Source of the DNA: Saccharofermentans sp.
Lineage (GTDB): Bacteria; Bacillota; Clostridia; Saccharofermentanales; Saccharofermentanaceae
Reading direction: 5' to 3'
DNA: 33,204 nt
NCBI GenBank assembly: GCA_024683485.1
Contig: JAIKYD010000056.1
Span: 1-33,204 of the forward strand
Below are positions 1 to 7,581 of this stretch, one piece after another. The notes beneath the pieces are model-generated. The model had not been told where the DNA came from. It saw nothing but the letters and a program-made list of their open reading frames with translations, and ran no database searches. The position numbers were made by a program, and so were the translations under genes. Positions within the stretch are counted from its first letter, which is position 1; each line of letters opens with the position of its first letter.

Positions 1-36
1 AAATGTTGGTAAAAGTGAGCAGTCTTTGGTCGGGAC

Positions 37-321
37 TTATGCTGCACCCTTATCTTTCAGTTGTATGTGATGAGTGTTCCTGCCGTTGGCGGATGAAGCA
101 GCCACAGGTGTATCGGCACGCTTGATCGGAGTGATACGGACCGCTGATGGCCTTACATTCCTGGATGTTTCAGCGCGGGAAACCTGAGTCTTTTTTGTTG
201 CCGTGGCGGAATAGACAACGGATTCCTCTTCTCTGTCTTTCCAATAATCCAGGCAGGAAGAAAAGGCTTTGATCGTTATGAGAATAAAAAACAGGAATAT
301 AAGCATATCGAGTGGTGACAT
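37..321 (-). CDS. Small single-pass membrane protein, unknown function
   Basis: A 94-residue protein of unknown function. I chose the ATG at 321 because GGGAGG lies about six bases upstream on the minus strand; an in-frame ATG at 345 would add eight residues and has no comparable site. The N-terminus (about residues 5-20) is strongly hydrophobic (MLIFLFFILITI) and reads as one membrane segment. It is followed by a charged region (DYWKDREEES) and a basic, Ser/Thr/Ala-rich tail with no recognisable domain. The likely topology is a membrane anchor with a disordered tail. It lies downstream of the deoBC terminator, so it is probably transcribed separately. The ribosome binding site and the membrane segment support a real gene, but I do not recognise the family. 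Confidence 0.6.
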   Translation of the reverse strand: MSPLDMLIFLFFILITIKAFSSCLDYWKDREEESVVYSATATKKTQVSRAETSRNVRPSAVRITPIKRADTPVAASSANGRNTHHIQLKDKGAA

Positions 322-434
322 TTTAAAACCTCCCAAACAGTTCATATGTTCTTTGCTGGAGGTAATATATCACAGTATAAGTGCTAATAATGGGACTGAA
401 AATGGTTTTTATGGAAAAACGAACAAAAATTCGC

Positions 435-467
435 AAAAGAGGCCATCTCTGTTTTAGAGACAGCCTC
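435..467 (-). terminator. Rho-independent terminator after deoBC
   Basis: The arms GAGGC and GCCTC enclose a second helix, TCTCT/AGAGA, with a GTTTT loop and small symmetric internal bulges. Read on the minus strand, the stem is followed by TTTT and then an AT-rich stretch. It sits about 40 bases past the deoBC stop codon, which is the expected place for its terminator. Confidence 0.7.
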
Positions 468-504
468 ATCATATCTTATCAGCTGGTATGTATCCGGATC
501 CTGT

Positions 505-2340
505 TCAACTTCCAAGTCGGGATGCACCTATCCTGACTGCTCCATTCCCGATCATTTCTTTAGCGGATTCTGATGTTCTGATGCCGCCGGCGGCTTTGAT
601 CCTTACTTCAGGATCCACATTTTTCCTCATCAGGATAATGTCTTCTGCCTTTGCACCGGAACTGCCGAACCCTGTCGATGTTTTTATGAAATCAGCATGG
701 GCGTCACTTACGATCCTGCAAAGACGGACTTTCTCATCTTCTGTCAGATCGCATGTTTCTATGATTACCTTAAGCAGTGCGCCTTTTGCATGGACAGCAT
801 CTGCTATGAGTTTTATCTCATTGTAAACCTCATCAAACCTTCCTGATTTGACAAAGTTGATGTTGATCACCATATCGATTTCGGATGCGCCGTTATCGCA
901 CGCATCCTTGGCTTCAAAGAGCTTGACGGCTGTTGTCTGGTACCCGTTTGGAAATCCGATGACGGTACAAACTGCCATCCTTCCTTTGGAGAACCTGACT
1001 GCATCTTTAACAAAACATGGAGGGATGCATACAGATGCAGTGCCGAGCGATACAGCTCTTTCGATGAGTTCTTCTATGTCTTTTTCGGAAGCAGTAGTCT
1101 TGAGATTTGTAAGATCAACATAACTCATGATGTTGCCGGGATCCGGGCTGTTGGTGTCTGCGGCAGGACAGAAGTCTCTCTTATAAGACCTGCCTATCAA
1201 AGATGTAAGAACAATGCCTGCAATAGTATTAAATCCTGTGATTTCCCCCATATTGCATGGTGTTCTGTATCCGTCACCATATATAAGCAGCGGGATACAT
1301 TCCCTTGAATGATCAGTTGAAGGTGTGGAAGGGTCACACCCGTGGTCGGCAGTAATGATGAGAAGGTCATCAGTTCTTAACTTTGCAAGGACCTTTCCAA
1401 GGGCATCATCAAATTCATGCATAGCAACGGCATAACCTTCAATATCATTCCGGTGACCGTATTTCATATCGAAGTCCACAAGATTTGTGAAGCAGAGACC
1501 TGAAAAGTCCCTGTCCATCATCGCGATAGTTTTATTGATGCCATCTGTGTTGCCCTTTGTCGGATTGGATTCCGTAAGCCCTCTTCCTGCAAAAAGATCA
1601 TAGATCTTTCCTATAGATATCACGTCATATCCCTCATTCTTAAGAATATCGAGCATCGTTGATGATGGTGCGGCAAGTGAAAAGTCGTGACGGTTCTCTG
1701 TTCTTGTGAAATTCCCGGGTTCACCTGTAAAGGGACGGGCAATGACCCTTCCAACAGCGTGGTCACCGCACATGATCTCTCTGGCTTTTGCACATATACC
1801 GTACAGTTCATCCAAAGGTACTATATCCTCATGTGCTGCTATCTGAAGAACGCTGTCTGCTGATGTGTAGATTATCAGCTTGCCGGTCTTCATATGTTCT
1901 TCACCATAATCCCTTATTACGTCTGTTCCGCTGTAAGGTTTGTTGCAGAGGAAACCTCTCCCGCAGGCTTTTTCCAGTTTTTCCATGATCTCATCGGGAA
2001 ATCCGTCAGGATAAGTCGGCTGGGGCCTTTCGGAAATGACTCCCGCTATTTCCCAGTGACCTATAGTTGAATCTTTTCCTGCAGATATCTCTCTGATCCT
2101 TGCGTATGAGCCGATAGGGGAAATGACCGTGTCCTGTGCTTTTTTGTAACTGATTATCCTCGGATCATCTTCACCGTCGATCTCCAGAAGTCCCATTTTC
2201 GAGAGATTCGGATAAGGGTCATTCGAAAATGAAAGCACGGCTGCCAGTGTATTGCTTCCCTCATCGTTGAACTTTGCGGCATCCGGTGCATTTCCTATTC
2301 CGAAACTGTCTAAAACTATCAGAAAAACACGTTTTGCCAT
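505..2340 (-). CDS. deoB-deoC: Fused phosphopentomutase / deoxyribose-phosphate aldolase (DeoB-DeoC)
   Basis: A 611-residue cytoplasmic fusion for deoxynucleoside salvage. Residues 1 to about 395 are phosphopentomutase (deoxyribose 1-phosphate to deoxyribose 5-phosphate). They show metal-ligand D11 in the DSFGIG motif, GKDSTIGHWE with the nucleophile position at S91, YTSADSVLQIAAHE, GEPGNFTRT and ADHGCDP...TDHSRE. Residues from about 404 are a class I aldolase that cleaves deoxyribose 5-phosphate to glyceraldehyde 3-phosphate and acetaldehyde. This half has SEIDMVINI, the Schiff-base lysine K553 in IKTSTGFG and K582 in IKAAGGIRT. The two usual lengths (about 390 and 220 residues) add up to the observed length. 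The reading frame is continuous, and the internal Met at the start of the aldolase half has no Shine-Dalgarno sequence before it. GGGAGG precedes the ATG at 2340. Both assignments are strong; the fusion is the odd feature. Confidence 0.93.
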   Translation of the reverse strand: MAKRVFLIVLDSFGIGNAPDAAKFNDEGSNTLAAVLSFSNDPYPNLSKMGLLEIDGEDDPRIISYKKAQDTVISPIGSYARIREISAGKDSTIGHWEIAGVISERPQPTYPDGFPDEIMEKLEKACGRGFLCNKPYSGTDVIRDYGEEHMKTGKLIIYTSADSVLQIAAHEDIVPLDELYGICAKAREIMCGDHAVGRVIARPFTGEPGNFTRTENRHDFSLAAPSSTMLDILKNEGYDVISIGKIYDLFAGRGLTESNPTKGNTDGINKTIAMMDRDFSGLCFTNLVDFDMKYGHRNDIEGYAVAMHEFDDALGKVLAKLRTDDLLIITADHGCDPSTPSTDHSRECIPLLIYGDGYRTPCNMGEITGFNTIAGIVLTSLIGRSYKRDFCPAADTNSPDPGNIMSYVDLTNLKTTASEKDIEELIERAVSLGTASVCIPPCFVKDAVRFSKGRMAVCTVIGFPNGYQTTAVKLFEAKDACDNGASEIDMVININFVKSGRFDEVYNEIKLIADAVHAKGALLKVIIETCDLTEDEKVRLCRIVSDAHADFIKTSTGFGSSGAKAEDIILMRKNVDPEVRIKAAGGIRTSESAKEMIGNGAVRIGASRLGS

Positions 2341-2402
2341 ATGGGAGCCTCCCTTATTGTTCTATTTGAATAATACAGCAATCATACCATTATGGTTATA
2401 TC

Positions 2403-2413
2403 TGTGATATAGT
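2403..2413 (+). promoter_or_regulatory. Candidate extended -10 promoter of the helicase gene
   Basis: TGTGATATAGT fits a TRTG-n-TATAAT extended -10 element, with no clear -35 at 17 bp. It would start transcription near 2420 and give a leader of only about 15-30 bases before the helicase start. Confidence 0.4.
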
Positions 2414-2433
2414 TTGCGGGGCAAATCCGGAAA

Positions 2434-3567
2434 GTGTCAATGAAAGTAATGAACGACGAGAAAACATTCGCAGAACTCGACCTGTCTCCCGAGGTAATGG
2501 GTGCCTTGAAAAAGATGGGGGTAAAGAGACCCACGACTATCCAGCAAAAAGCAATTCCGCTCTTGATGGACAATGTCAGTGTGATCGCAAAAGCTCCGAC
2601 CGGAACGGGAAAGACATTTGCTTTTGGTATTCCGATACTTGAATATCTCAATATGGATTCAAAGTTCGTCCAGGCTCTTATCCTGTGCCCGACACGAGAA
2701 TTGGCTCTTCAGATTACTGCCGAACTTAAAGGCCTTGCGAAGTTTATCAAGGGTTTCAGGATCGCTGCTCTTATCGGAGGGCAGAGCATGCGACTTCAGG
2801 CAGAAAAGATTGAGAAAAAGCCTCAGGTAATAGTGGCAACACCCGGCCGTCTTCTTGATATGGTGGGAAGAAAACTGGTTGACATCTCTGATATTTACAC
2901 ACTTGTTCTGGATGAAGCCGATGAGATGCTCAAGATGGGTTTTATTAATGATATAAGAAAAATAATGGAGATGACACCGAAGGATAAACAGATCGCTCTG
3001 TTCTCCGCAACAATGCCGCGTGAGATTCAGGACATCACATGGGAATTCATGGCAGGAAGTGCTGAGATCGATGTAATGCCCAAGGCGGAGGATCACCCGG
3101 ATATTGATGAATACATGGTGGAGTGTCCGGAAAAAGACAAGCTGAAATCGGTTATTAGGATAATGTCAAAAGAGGATCTCCGGAAAGTGATCGTATTCTG
3201 CAACACGAAGGTTCAGACTTCAAAGGTCGGCCAGCAGCTTACTGCGGCAGGCGTCTCCGCAAGGATCCTTCACGGCGACTGCAGTCAAAGGGAACGCAAT
3301 AAAGTAATGGATCTCTACAGAGCGGATAAGTTCGATGTTCTTGTTGCCACTGATGTCGTGGCACGAGGGATCGATGTCGATGATATTGAGGCTGTTTTTA
3401 ATTTTGATATCCCCAAAGAAAATGAACTCTATCTTCACAGGATAGGCCGTACAGCCCGTGCCGGCAAAGCGGGAAAAGCATTCTCTCTGGTTGCCTATCT
3501 GGACCGTCCGAGGATGGAAGAGATCATCAGATATACAAAGATAGATCCCAAGCCGTATGAGATCTGA
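2434..3567 (+). CDS. DEAD-box ATP-dependent RNA helicase (minimal core)
   Basis: A 377-residue RNA helicase with every superfamily 2 DEAD-box motif in order: Q-motif region (RPTTIQQKAIP, about 32-42), Walker A APTGTGKT (54-61), PTRELALQ, TPGR, DEAD (160-163), SAT, VFCNTK, VATDVVARGIDVD and HRIGRTARAG. It probably unwinds or remodels RNA during ribosome assembly, decay or cold adaptation. It ends shortly after the second RecA domain, so it lacks the C-terminal RNA-binding extension of DbpA/CshA-type enzymes, and I cannot choose between cshA, cshB and other names. The start is uncertain: GTG at 2434 or ATG at 2440 or 2449, all with weak ribosome binding sites. Its 3' end is only 8 bp from the end of trkH on the other strand. 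Confidence 0.93.
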   Translation: MSMKVMNDEKTFAELDLSPEVMGALKKMGVKRPTTIQQKAIPLLMDNVSVIAKAPTGTGKTFAFGIPILEYLNMDSKFVQALILCPTRELALQITAELKGLAKFIKGFRIAALIGGQSMRLQAEKIEKKPQVIVATPGRLLDMVGRKLVDISDIYTLVLDEADEMLKMGFINDIRKIMEMTPKDKQIALFSATMPREIQDITWEFMAGSAEIDVMPKAEDHPDIDEYMVECPEKDKLKSVIRIMSKEDLRKVIVFCNTKVQTSKVGQQLTAAGVSARILHGDCSQRERNKVMDLYRADKFDVLVATDVVARGIDVDDIEAVFNFDIPKENELYLHRIGRTARAGKAGKAFSLVAYLDRPRMEEIIRYTKIDPKPYEI

Positions 3568-3575
3568 ACCGGAAA

Positions 3576-5045
3576 TCAGCTGTGTGCTTTCTTCGGTGCT
3601 TTTTTGACTATTCCCTTATATGTGGAAGGGTTAAGGAATACGATAAGCGGCATGAGTTCAAGTCTTCCTGCCAGCATATCGAAAATAAACACCCACTTGG
3701 ATACTGTTGAGAAAAACGCGTAGTTTTGTGTTGGTCCTACAAGCGCAAGACCGGGTCCGATGTTATTTAGTGTTGCTGCTACGGAAGAAAAGACAGTAAT
3801 AAGATCATGCCCTTCGAATGCAACGATAAACATGGACGAAACAAATGTTACAAGGTAAATAAAGAAATAGAGAGCAACTGAATGCTCGATATCGCTGTCA
3901 ACAGTCTTGCCGTCCACATAGATCTTCTTTACTGTTCTCGGGTGGATGTAGGTGTTGATCTCTCTCTTGACCGTTTTGAACATGATCTGGAATCTGGCGA
4001 TCTTAATACCGCCGCCGGTAGAACTTGCGCATGCACCGATGATCATGAGACAGAGAAGCAGGAATTTGGCTACTGACGGCCATAAGTCAAAATCAGTGGT
4101 AGCAAAACCTGTTGTCGTGATAATAGTTGATACCTGGAAGAATGAATGTCTCAGAGTCTCCCCGAAGCTGCAGTAGAGACCGCGTATCGAGAAACAGATA
4201 ATACCTGTTGCCAAAGCGACAACTGCCAGATAGACCTTGATCTCACTCATCTTAAAAGCCTTGGATATCTGTCTGGTCGTAAAATAATAATAGAAATTGA
4301 AGTTTGCTCCAAACATTATCATAAAGACCGCAACGATCCACTGGATAAGAGGTGAATAGGAGGCGAAGCTGTCATTGCGCACACCGAATCCTCCGGTACC
4401 TGCGGTTCCGAAAGCCGAGCAGACGCTGTCGAACAGAGGCATTCCACATGCAAAGAGGATAACGATCTCAGTTATGGTCACTGCAAGATAAATAAGATAA
4501 AGCATCTTGGCAGTGGACCTGACCTTTGGAACGATCTTGCCGACGGAAGGACCGGGGCTTTCCGCTCTCATAAGGTTCATATTGGATCCGCCAGTCATAG
4601 GAACAACTGCCAGAAGGAATACCAGAACACCCATGCCACCGATCCAATGCGTAAGTGAACGCCACATAAGTGAAGTGTGTGACATAGCTTCGACGTTGGT
4701 CAGTATGCTCGCACCTGTAGTGGAGAAACCTGAAGCGGTCTCAAACATTGCGTCAGTGAAGGAAGGAATCTCTTTTGTAAGAATGAAAGGAATACATCCG
4801 CAGATACTGAGGACGATCCACGAAAGAGCGGTTGCAACACAGCCGTCTTTGATAAAGACCGTCATATTCTTTGGTTTCTTCATCGAAATGACAAATCCCA
4901 GACCTATATAAGTAATAGCGAGCACTATATAGTAAATGACCTGGCTCTCACCATAGAAAAAACCGCAGAGTACAGGCAAGAGCATCAGTACTCCTTCGAT
5001 CAGGAGAACTTTGCCCAGGATGTAAACAAGCATTCTTATGTTCAT
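3576..5045 (-). CDS. trkH: TrkH/KtrB-family potassium transporter membrane subunit
   Basis: A 489-residue integral membrane protein that forms the K+-conducting subunit of a Trk/Ktr uptake system. Four pore-loop filter segments with conserved glycines are visible: GFSTTGAS, GTAGTGGFG, ITTTGFATT and LNNIGPGL. Hydrophobic helices flank each, as expected for the fourfold repeat of the SKT superfamily. The length matches TrkH better than the shorter KtrB. Its ATG overlaps the trkA stop codon by four bases (ATGA) without its own clear ribosome binding site, so translation is probably coupled. TrkA upstream is its cytoplasmic gating partner. Confidence is high for function; TrkH versus KtrB naming is by length and the presence of a two-domain TrkA. 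Confidence 0.94.
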   Translation of the reverse strand: MNIRMLVYILGKVLLIEGVLMLLPVLCGFFYGESQVIYYIVLAITYIGLGFVISMKKPKNMTVFIKDGCVATALSWIVLSICGCIPFILTKEIPSFTDAMFETASGFSTTGASILTNVEAMSHTSLMWRSLTHWIGGMGVLVFLLAVVPMTGGSNMNLMRAESPGPSVGKIVPKVRSTAKMLYLIYLAVTITEIVILFACGMPLFDSVCSAFGTAGTGGFGVRNDSFASYSPLIQWIVAVFMIMFGANFNFYYYFTTRQISKAFKMSEIKVYLAVVALATGIICFSIRGLYCSFGETLRHSFFQVSTIITTTGFATTDFDLWPSVAKFLLLCLMIIGACASSTGGGIKIARFQIMFKTVKREINTYIHPRTVKKIYVDGKTVDSDIEHSVALYFFIYLVTFVSSMFIVAFEGHDLITVFSSVAATLNNIGPGLALVGPTQNYAFFSTVSKWVFIFDMLAGRLELMPLIVFLNPSTYKGIVKKAPKKAHS

Positions 5046-6418
5046 CTTAAGATATCGGTAAGAGTGGTAAAGCCCTTATTCTTTGTTACGATCATCACGC
5101 TGTCACCAACTTCGATGGAATCGTTACCTGTAGGGATAATGATCTTTCCCGAACGGTTGATAAAGGATACGAGAGTGTTAGGCTTAAGCTTCATATCCTT
5201 GAGCTGTTTGCCTGTTGCGTTTGAAGGTTCCATTACCTTGAACTCTATGGCTTCCGCTCTTTCATCAAATAGATGATACATGACTTCAACGTTGCTTCCG
5301 ATAGAAGCCTGTTTTGCACGTGCATATGTGATGATAGCCTCGGACGTTATCTGTTTGGGATAGATAACACTTCCGAGATCAAGACGGTTGATAACATCTG
5401 TAAAACTGATCTTGTTGATCTTGGTTACGGATTTGATCCCCTTGGAGATCTGTCTTGCAAACAGCGCAAGCATTATGTTCTCTTCATCGATACCGGTCAG
5501 TGCGACTACTGAATCGACATCTCTTATTCCTGTTTCCTCCAAAAGTGATTCATTAATGCCGTCTCCGTTAATGATAGTTGCTTTTGGAAGAAGTTCACTC
5601 AATTCATCACAGCGCTTGACATCCTTCTCGATTATCTTTACATCGATGCCGGTCTTGATCAGCTGGTCAGCAAGATAGAATGCGGATTTTCCGCCTCCGA
5701 TTATTATCGTGCTCCTTACGGAATTAGTATTGAAACCGATCGATTTAAGGAAAGAATGGCAAACCTTTCTGGTTGCAACGATAGAAATGATGTCTCCTGC
5801 GGAAAGTTCGAAAGAACCGTTAGGGATAGTAACCTCATCGCCGCGTTCAACGCCTACGATGACGAGATCATTAGTATAATTGCTTCCCAGATATGCAATG
5901 GTCTTTCCATCAAGAACATTGCCTTCAGGAATCTTGATCTTAACAAGCTCCGCACTGCCGTGAGCAAAGGAGTTGATCGAGATGGCAGCAGGAAGGAAGA
6001 GAATACGTGCAGCTTCAACGGCTGCTTCGTATTCAGGATTTATGATCATTTCAAGACTGAGCTTGGATCTCAGGTAAGGAATCTCCTTGCCGTAGTCAGG
6101 ATTTCTGACACGTGCGATAGTTGCGAGATTCCTGTTGAACTGCTTAGCAATCGTGCAGCAAAGAAGGTTAAGTTCATCAGATTCAGTGACGGAAATGAAC
6201 AGGTCAGCTGAAGCGACACCGGCCTCCTCAAGAACCCCGTGACTTGCTCCGTTGCCTATAACGCCCATACAGTCGCAGAGGTTTGCGAGTTCTGTAAGGC
6301 GGTCGACATTCTTGTCAATGATGACAAGATCGTGTCCCTCTTCGGCAAGTCTGTTTACCAGTGTGTCGCCGACTTTGCCGGCACCTACTACGATGATCTT
6401 AAGTCCTTTTCTGCCCAT
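5042..6418 (-). CDS. trkA: Trk system potassium uptake protein TrkA (two RCK domains)
   Basis: A cytoplasmic regulatory subunit of about 458 residues that binds nucleotide and gates TrkH. It contains two Rossmann-type RCK-N domains, each with a glycine-rich dinucleotide motif (IIVVGAGKVGDTL near the N-terminus and TIIIGGGKSAFYLA near residue 235). Each is followed by an RCK-C domain (VLDGKTIAYLGS and ATGKQLKDMKL regions). This doubled architecture is typical of TrkA, whereas KtrA has one copy. I prefer the ATG at 6418 (MGRKGLKIIVVG), which leaves five bases after the upstream GTPase stop. A TTG at 6427 overlapping that stop would add three residues. trkH follows with a four-base overlap, so the pair is translationally coupled. 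Confidence 0.94.
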   Translation of the reverse strand: MGRKGLKIIVVGAGKVGDTLVNRLAEEGHDLVIIDKNVDRLTELANLCDCMGVIGNGASHGVLEEAGVASADLFISVTESDELNLLCCTIAKQFNRNLATIARVRNPDYGKEIPYLRSKLSLEMIINPEYEAAVEAARILFLPAAISINSFAHGSAELVKIKIPEGNVLDGKTIAYLGSNYTNDLVIVGVERGDEVTIPNGSFELSAGDIISIVATRKVCHSFLKSIGFNTNSVRSTIIIGGGKSAFYLADQLIKTGIDVKIIEKDVKRCDELSELLPKATIINGDGINESLLEETGIRDVDSVVALTGIDEENIMLALFARQISKGIKSVTKINKISFTDVINRLDLGSVIYPKQITSEAIITYARAKQASIGSNVEVMYHLFDERAEAIEFKVMEPSNATGKQLKDMKLKPNTLVSFINRSGKIIIPTGNDSIEVGDSVMIVTKNKGFTTLTDILR

Positions 6419-6423
6419 AATTC

Positions 6424-7557
6424 TCAAATCCCGAATAACTCTTTGACTGCATCTTTCTTAACGCCTGAGCCGATGACCACGATCTTGCCGGTAACATCGG
6501 AAGCGCCTGTTCTGACTTCGGATTCTTCAGGCACAAAGTCGAAATGTATCCATGTGCCGTCTTCGCCTGCAACGATGCCCTTTGAACGGAGGATCATACC
6601 GTATTTGCCGGAATCATCCAATGCCCTTAAAGCATTCTCGATCTCAGCTTTTGTGAAACGCCTCGATGTCTCGAATCCGATAGAATCAAAGACTTCGTCA
6701 GCGTGATGATCATGATGGTGATGATGGTGGTGTTCATGTTCATCGTCGTCATGGTGGTGGTGATGCTCATGTTCGTCGTCATCATCGTCGTCATGATGGT
6801 GATGATGTTCGTGCTCGTGTTCATCTTCATCATCGTCGTCATCATCGTGATCATGATGGTGATGCCTGCATTCTTCGCAATCGCAGTCCTCGTCATGGTC
6901 ATGGTGGTGATGATGTTCATGCTCGTGCTGCTCTGCCTCAAGCAGTGCTGCAGCCATGTCAGCTGCGGTAAGAGGCTCTTCTATAGCCTTGAGTATCTGA
7001 ACCCCCGAGAGTTCATCCCAGGGAGTGGTGATGATCTGCGAGTGATCATTGATCTCACGGATCAGAGAAATTGCCTGATCAAGCTTATCCTGTGCGATAT
7101 TGCCTGTACGGCTCAAAATGATCGTTCCTGCGTATTTTATCTGGTTCTCATAGAACTCCTTGAAGTTCTTCAGATAGATCCTGCACTTGGAAGCATCGAT
7201 AACCGTAACAGTTCCGCAGATCTCTGTTCCATCAACACGCTTAACAGCGGCAACAACATCAGAAAGTTTGCCGACACCGGAGGGTTCAATGAGGATCCTG
7301 TCGGGTGCGAACTGCTCGATAACATCCTTCAGTGCAGTACCAAAGTCTCCGACGAGACTGCAGCAGATGCATCCTGAATTCATCTCGGTGATGTTGATCC
7401 CTGACTCTTTAAGGAATCCGCCGTCTATGCCGATCTGACCGAACTCGTTCTCGATAAGAACAAGTTTGGCACCGTTGTATCCGTCAGCGATAAGTTTCTT
7501 GATCAGTGTTGTCTTGCCTGCTCCCAGAAATCCTGAGAAGATGTCAACTTTTGTCAT
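6424..7557 (-). CDS. G3E/CobW-family GTPase with a long His/Asp-rich metal-binding loop
   Basis: A 377-residue P-loop GTPase of the COG0523/CobW group, whose members include zinc and cobalamin metallochaperones. It has Walker A GFLGAGKTT (residues 9-17), the family metal motif CICC (C63, C65, C66) and EPSGVG after the switch region. A C-terminal CobW_C domain covers about 290-377. Between the domains, residues 211-286 are almost only His, Asp and Glu, with about 36 histidines plus a CDCEEC cluster. This is a metal-storing or metal-sensing loop much longer than usual. The usual NKxD base-recognition motif appears replaced (LSRTGN). The ATG at 7557 follows AGAGG. It is 24 bp after the CobW-like gene at 7582 and directly before trkA. 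The metal is not evident; zinc is the most common for this type. Confidence 0.9.
   Translation of the reverse strand: MTKVDIFSGFLGAGKTTLIKKLIADGYNGAKLVLIENEFGQIGIDGGFLKESGINITEMNSGCICCSLVGDFGTALKDVIEQFAPDRILIEPSGVGKLSDVVAAVKRVDGTEICGTVTVIDASKCRIYLKNFKEFYENQIKYAGTIILSRTGNIAQDKLDQAISLIREINDHSQIITTPWDELSGVQILKAIEEPLTAADMAAALLEAEQHEHEHHHHHDHDEDCDCEECRHHHHDHDDDDDDEDEHEHEHHHHHDDDDDDEHEHHHHHDDDEHEHHHHHHHDHHADEVFDSIGFETSRRFTKAEIENALRALDDSGKYGMILRSKGIVAGEDGTWIHFDFVPEESEVRTGASDVTGKIVVIGSGVKKDAVKELFGI
6700..6935. repeat. Imperfect triplet repeat encoding the His/Asp tract
   Basis: A compositionally extreme stretch of CAT/GTG/ATG/TCG/TCA triplets, including runs like ATGGTGATGATG, inside the GTPase gene. 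It encodes the alternating poly-His and poly-Asp blocks. Open frames on the opposite strand and in shifted frames here are artefacts of this low complexity. Such repeats can change length by slippage. Confidence 0.8.
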
Positions 7558-7581
7558 TAAAAAACCTCTTTTCTATTTGCC

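Noticed and set aside
3568..3575. A terminator between the helicase gene and trkH
   Set aside because: The two converging genes are only 8 bp apart and I see no GC-rich stem with a T run at either end.
6627..7377. Long open frames on both strands over the His-rich GTPase gene, rich in Met, Val and Ile or Thr
   Set aside because: They are caused by the CAT/ATG/GTG triplet repeat that encodes the His/Asp loop. They have no ribosome binding site and their composition is not that of a protein.
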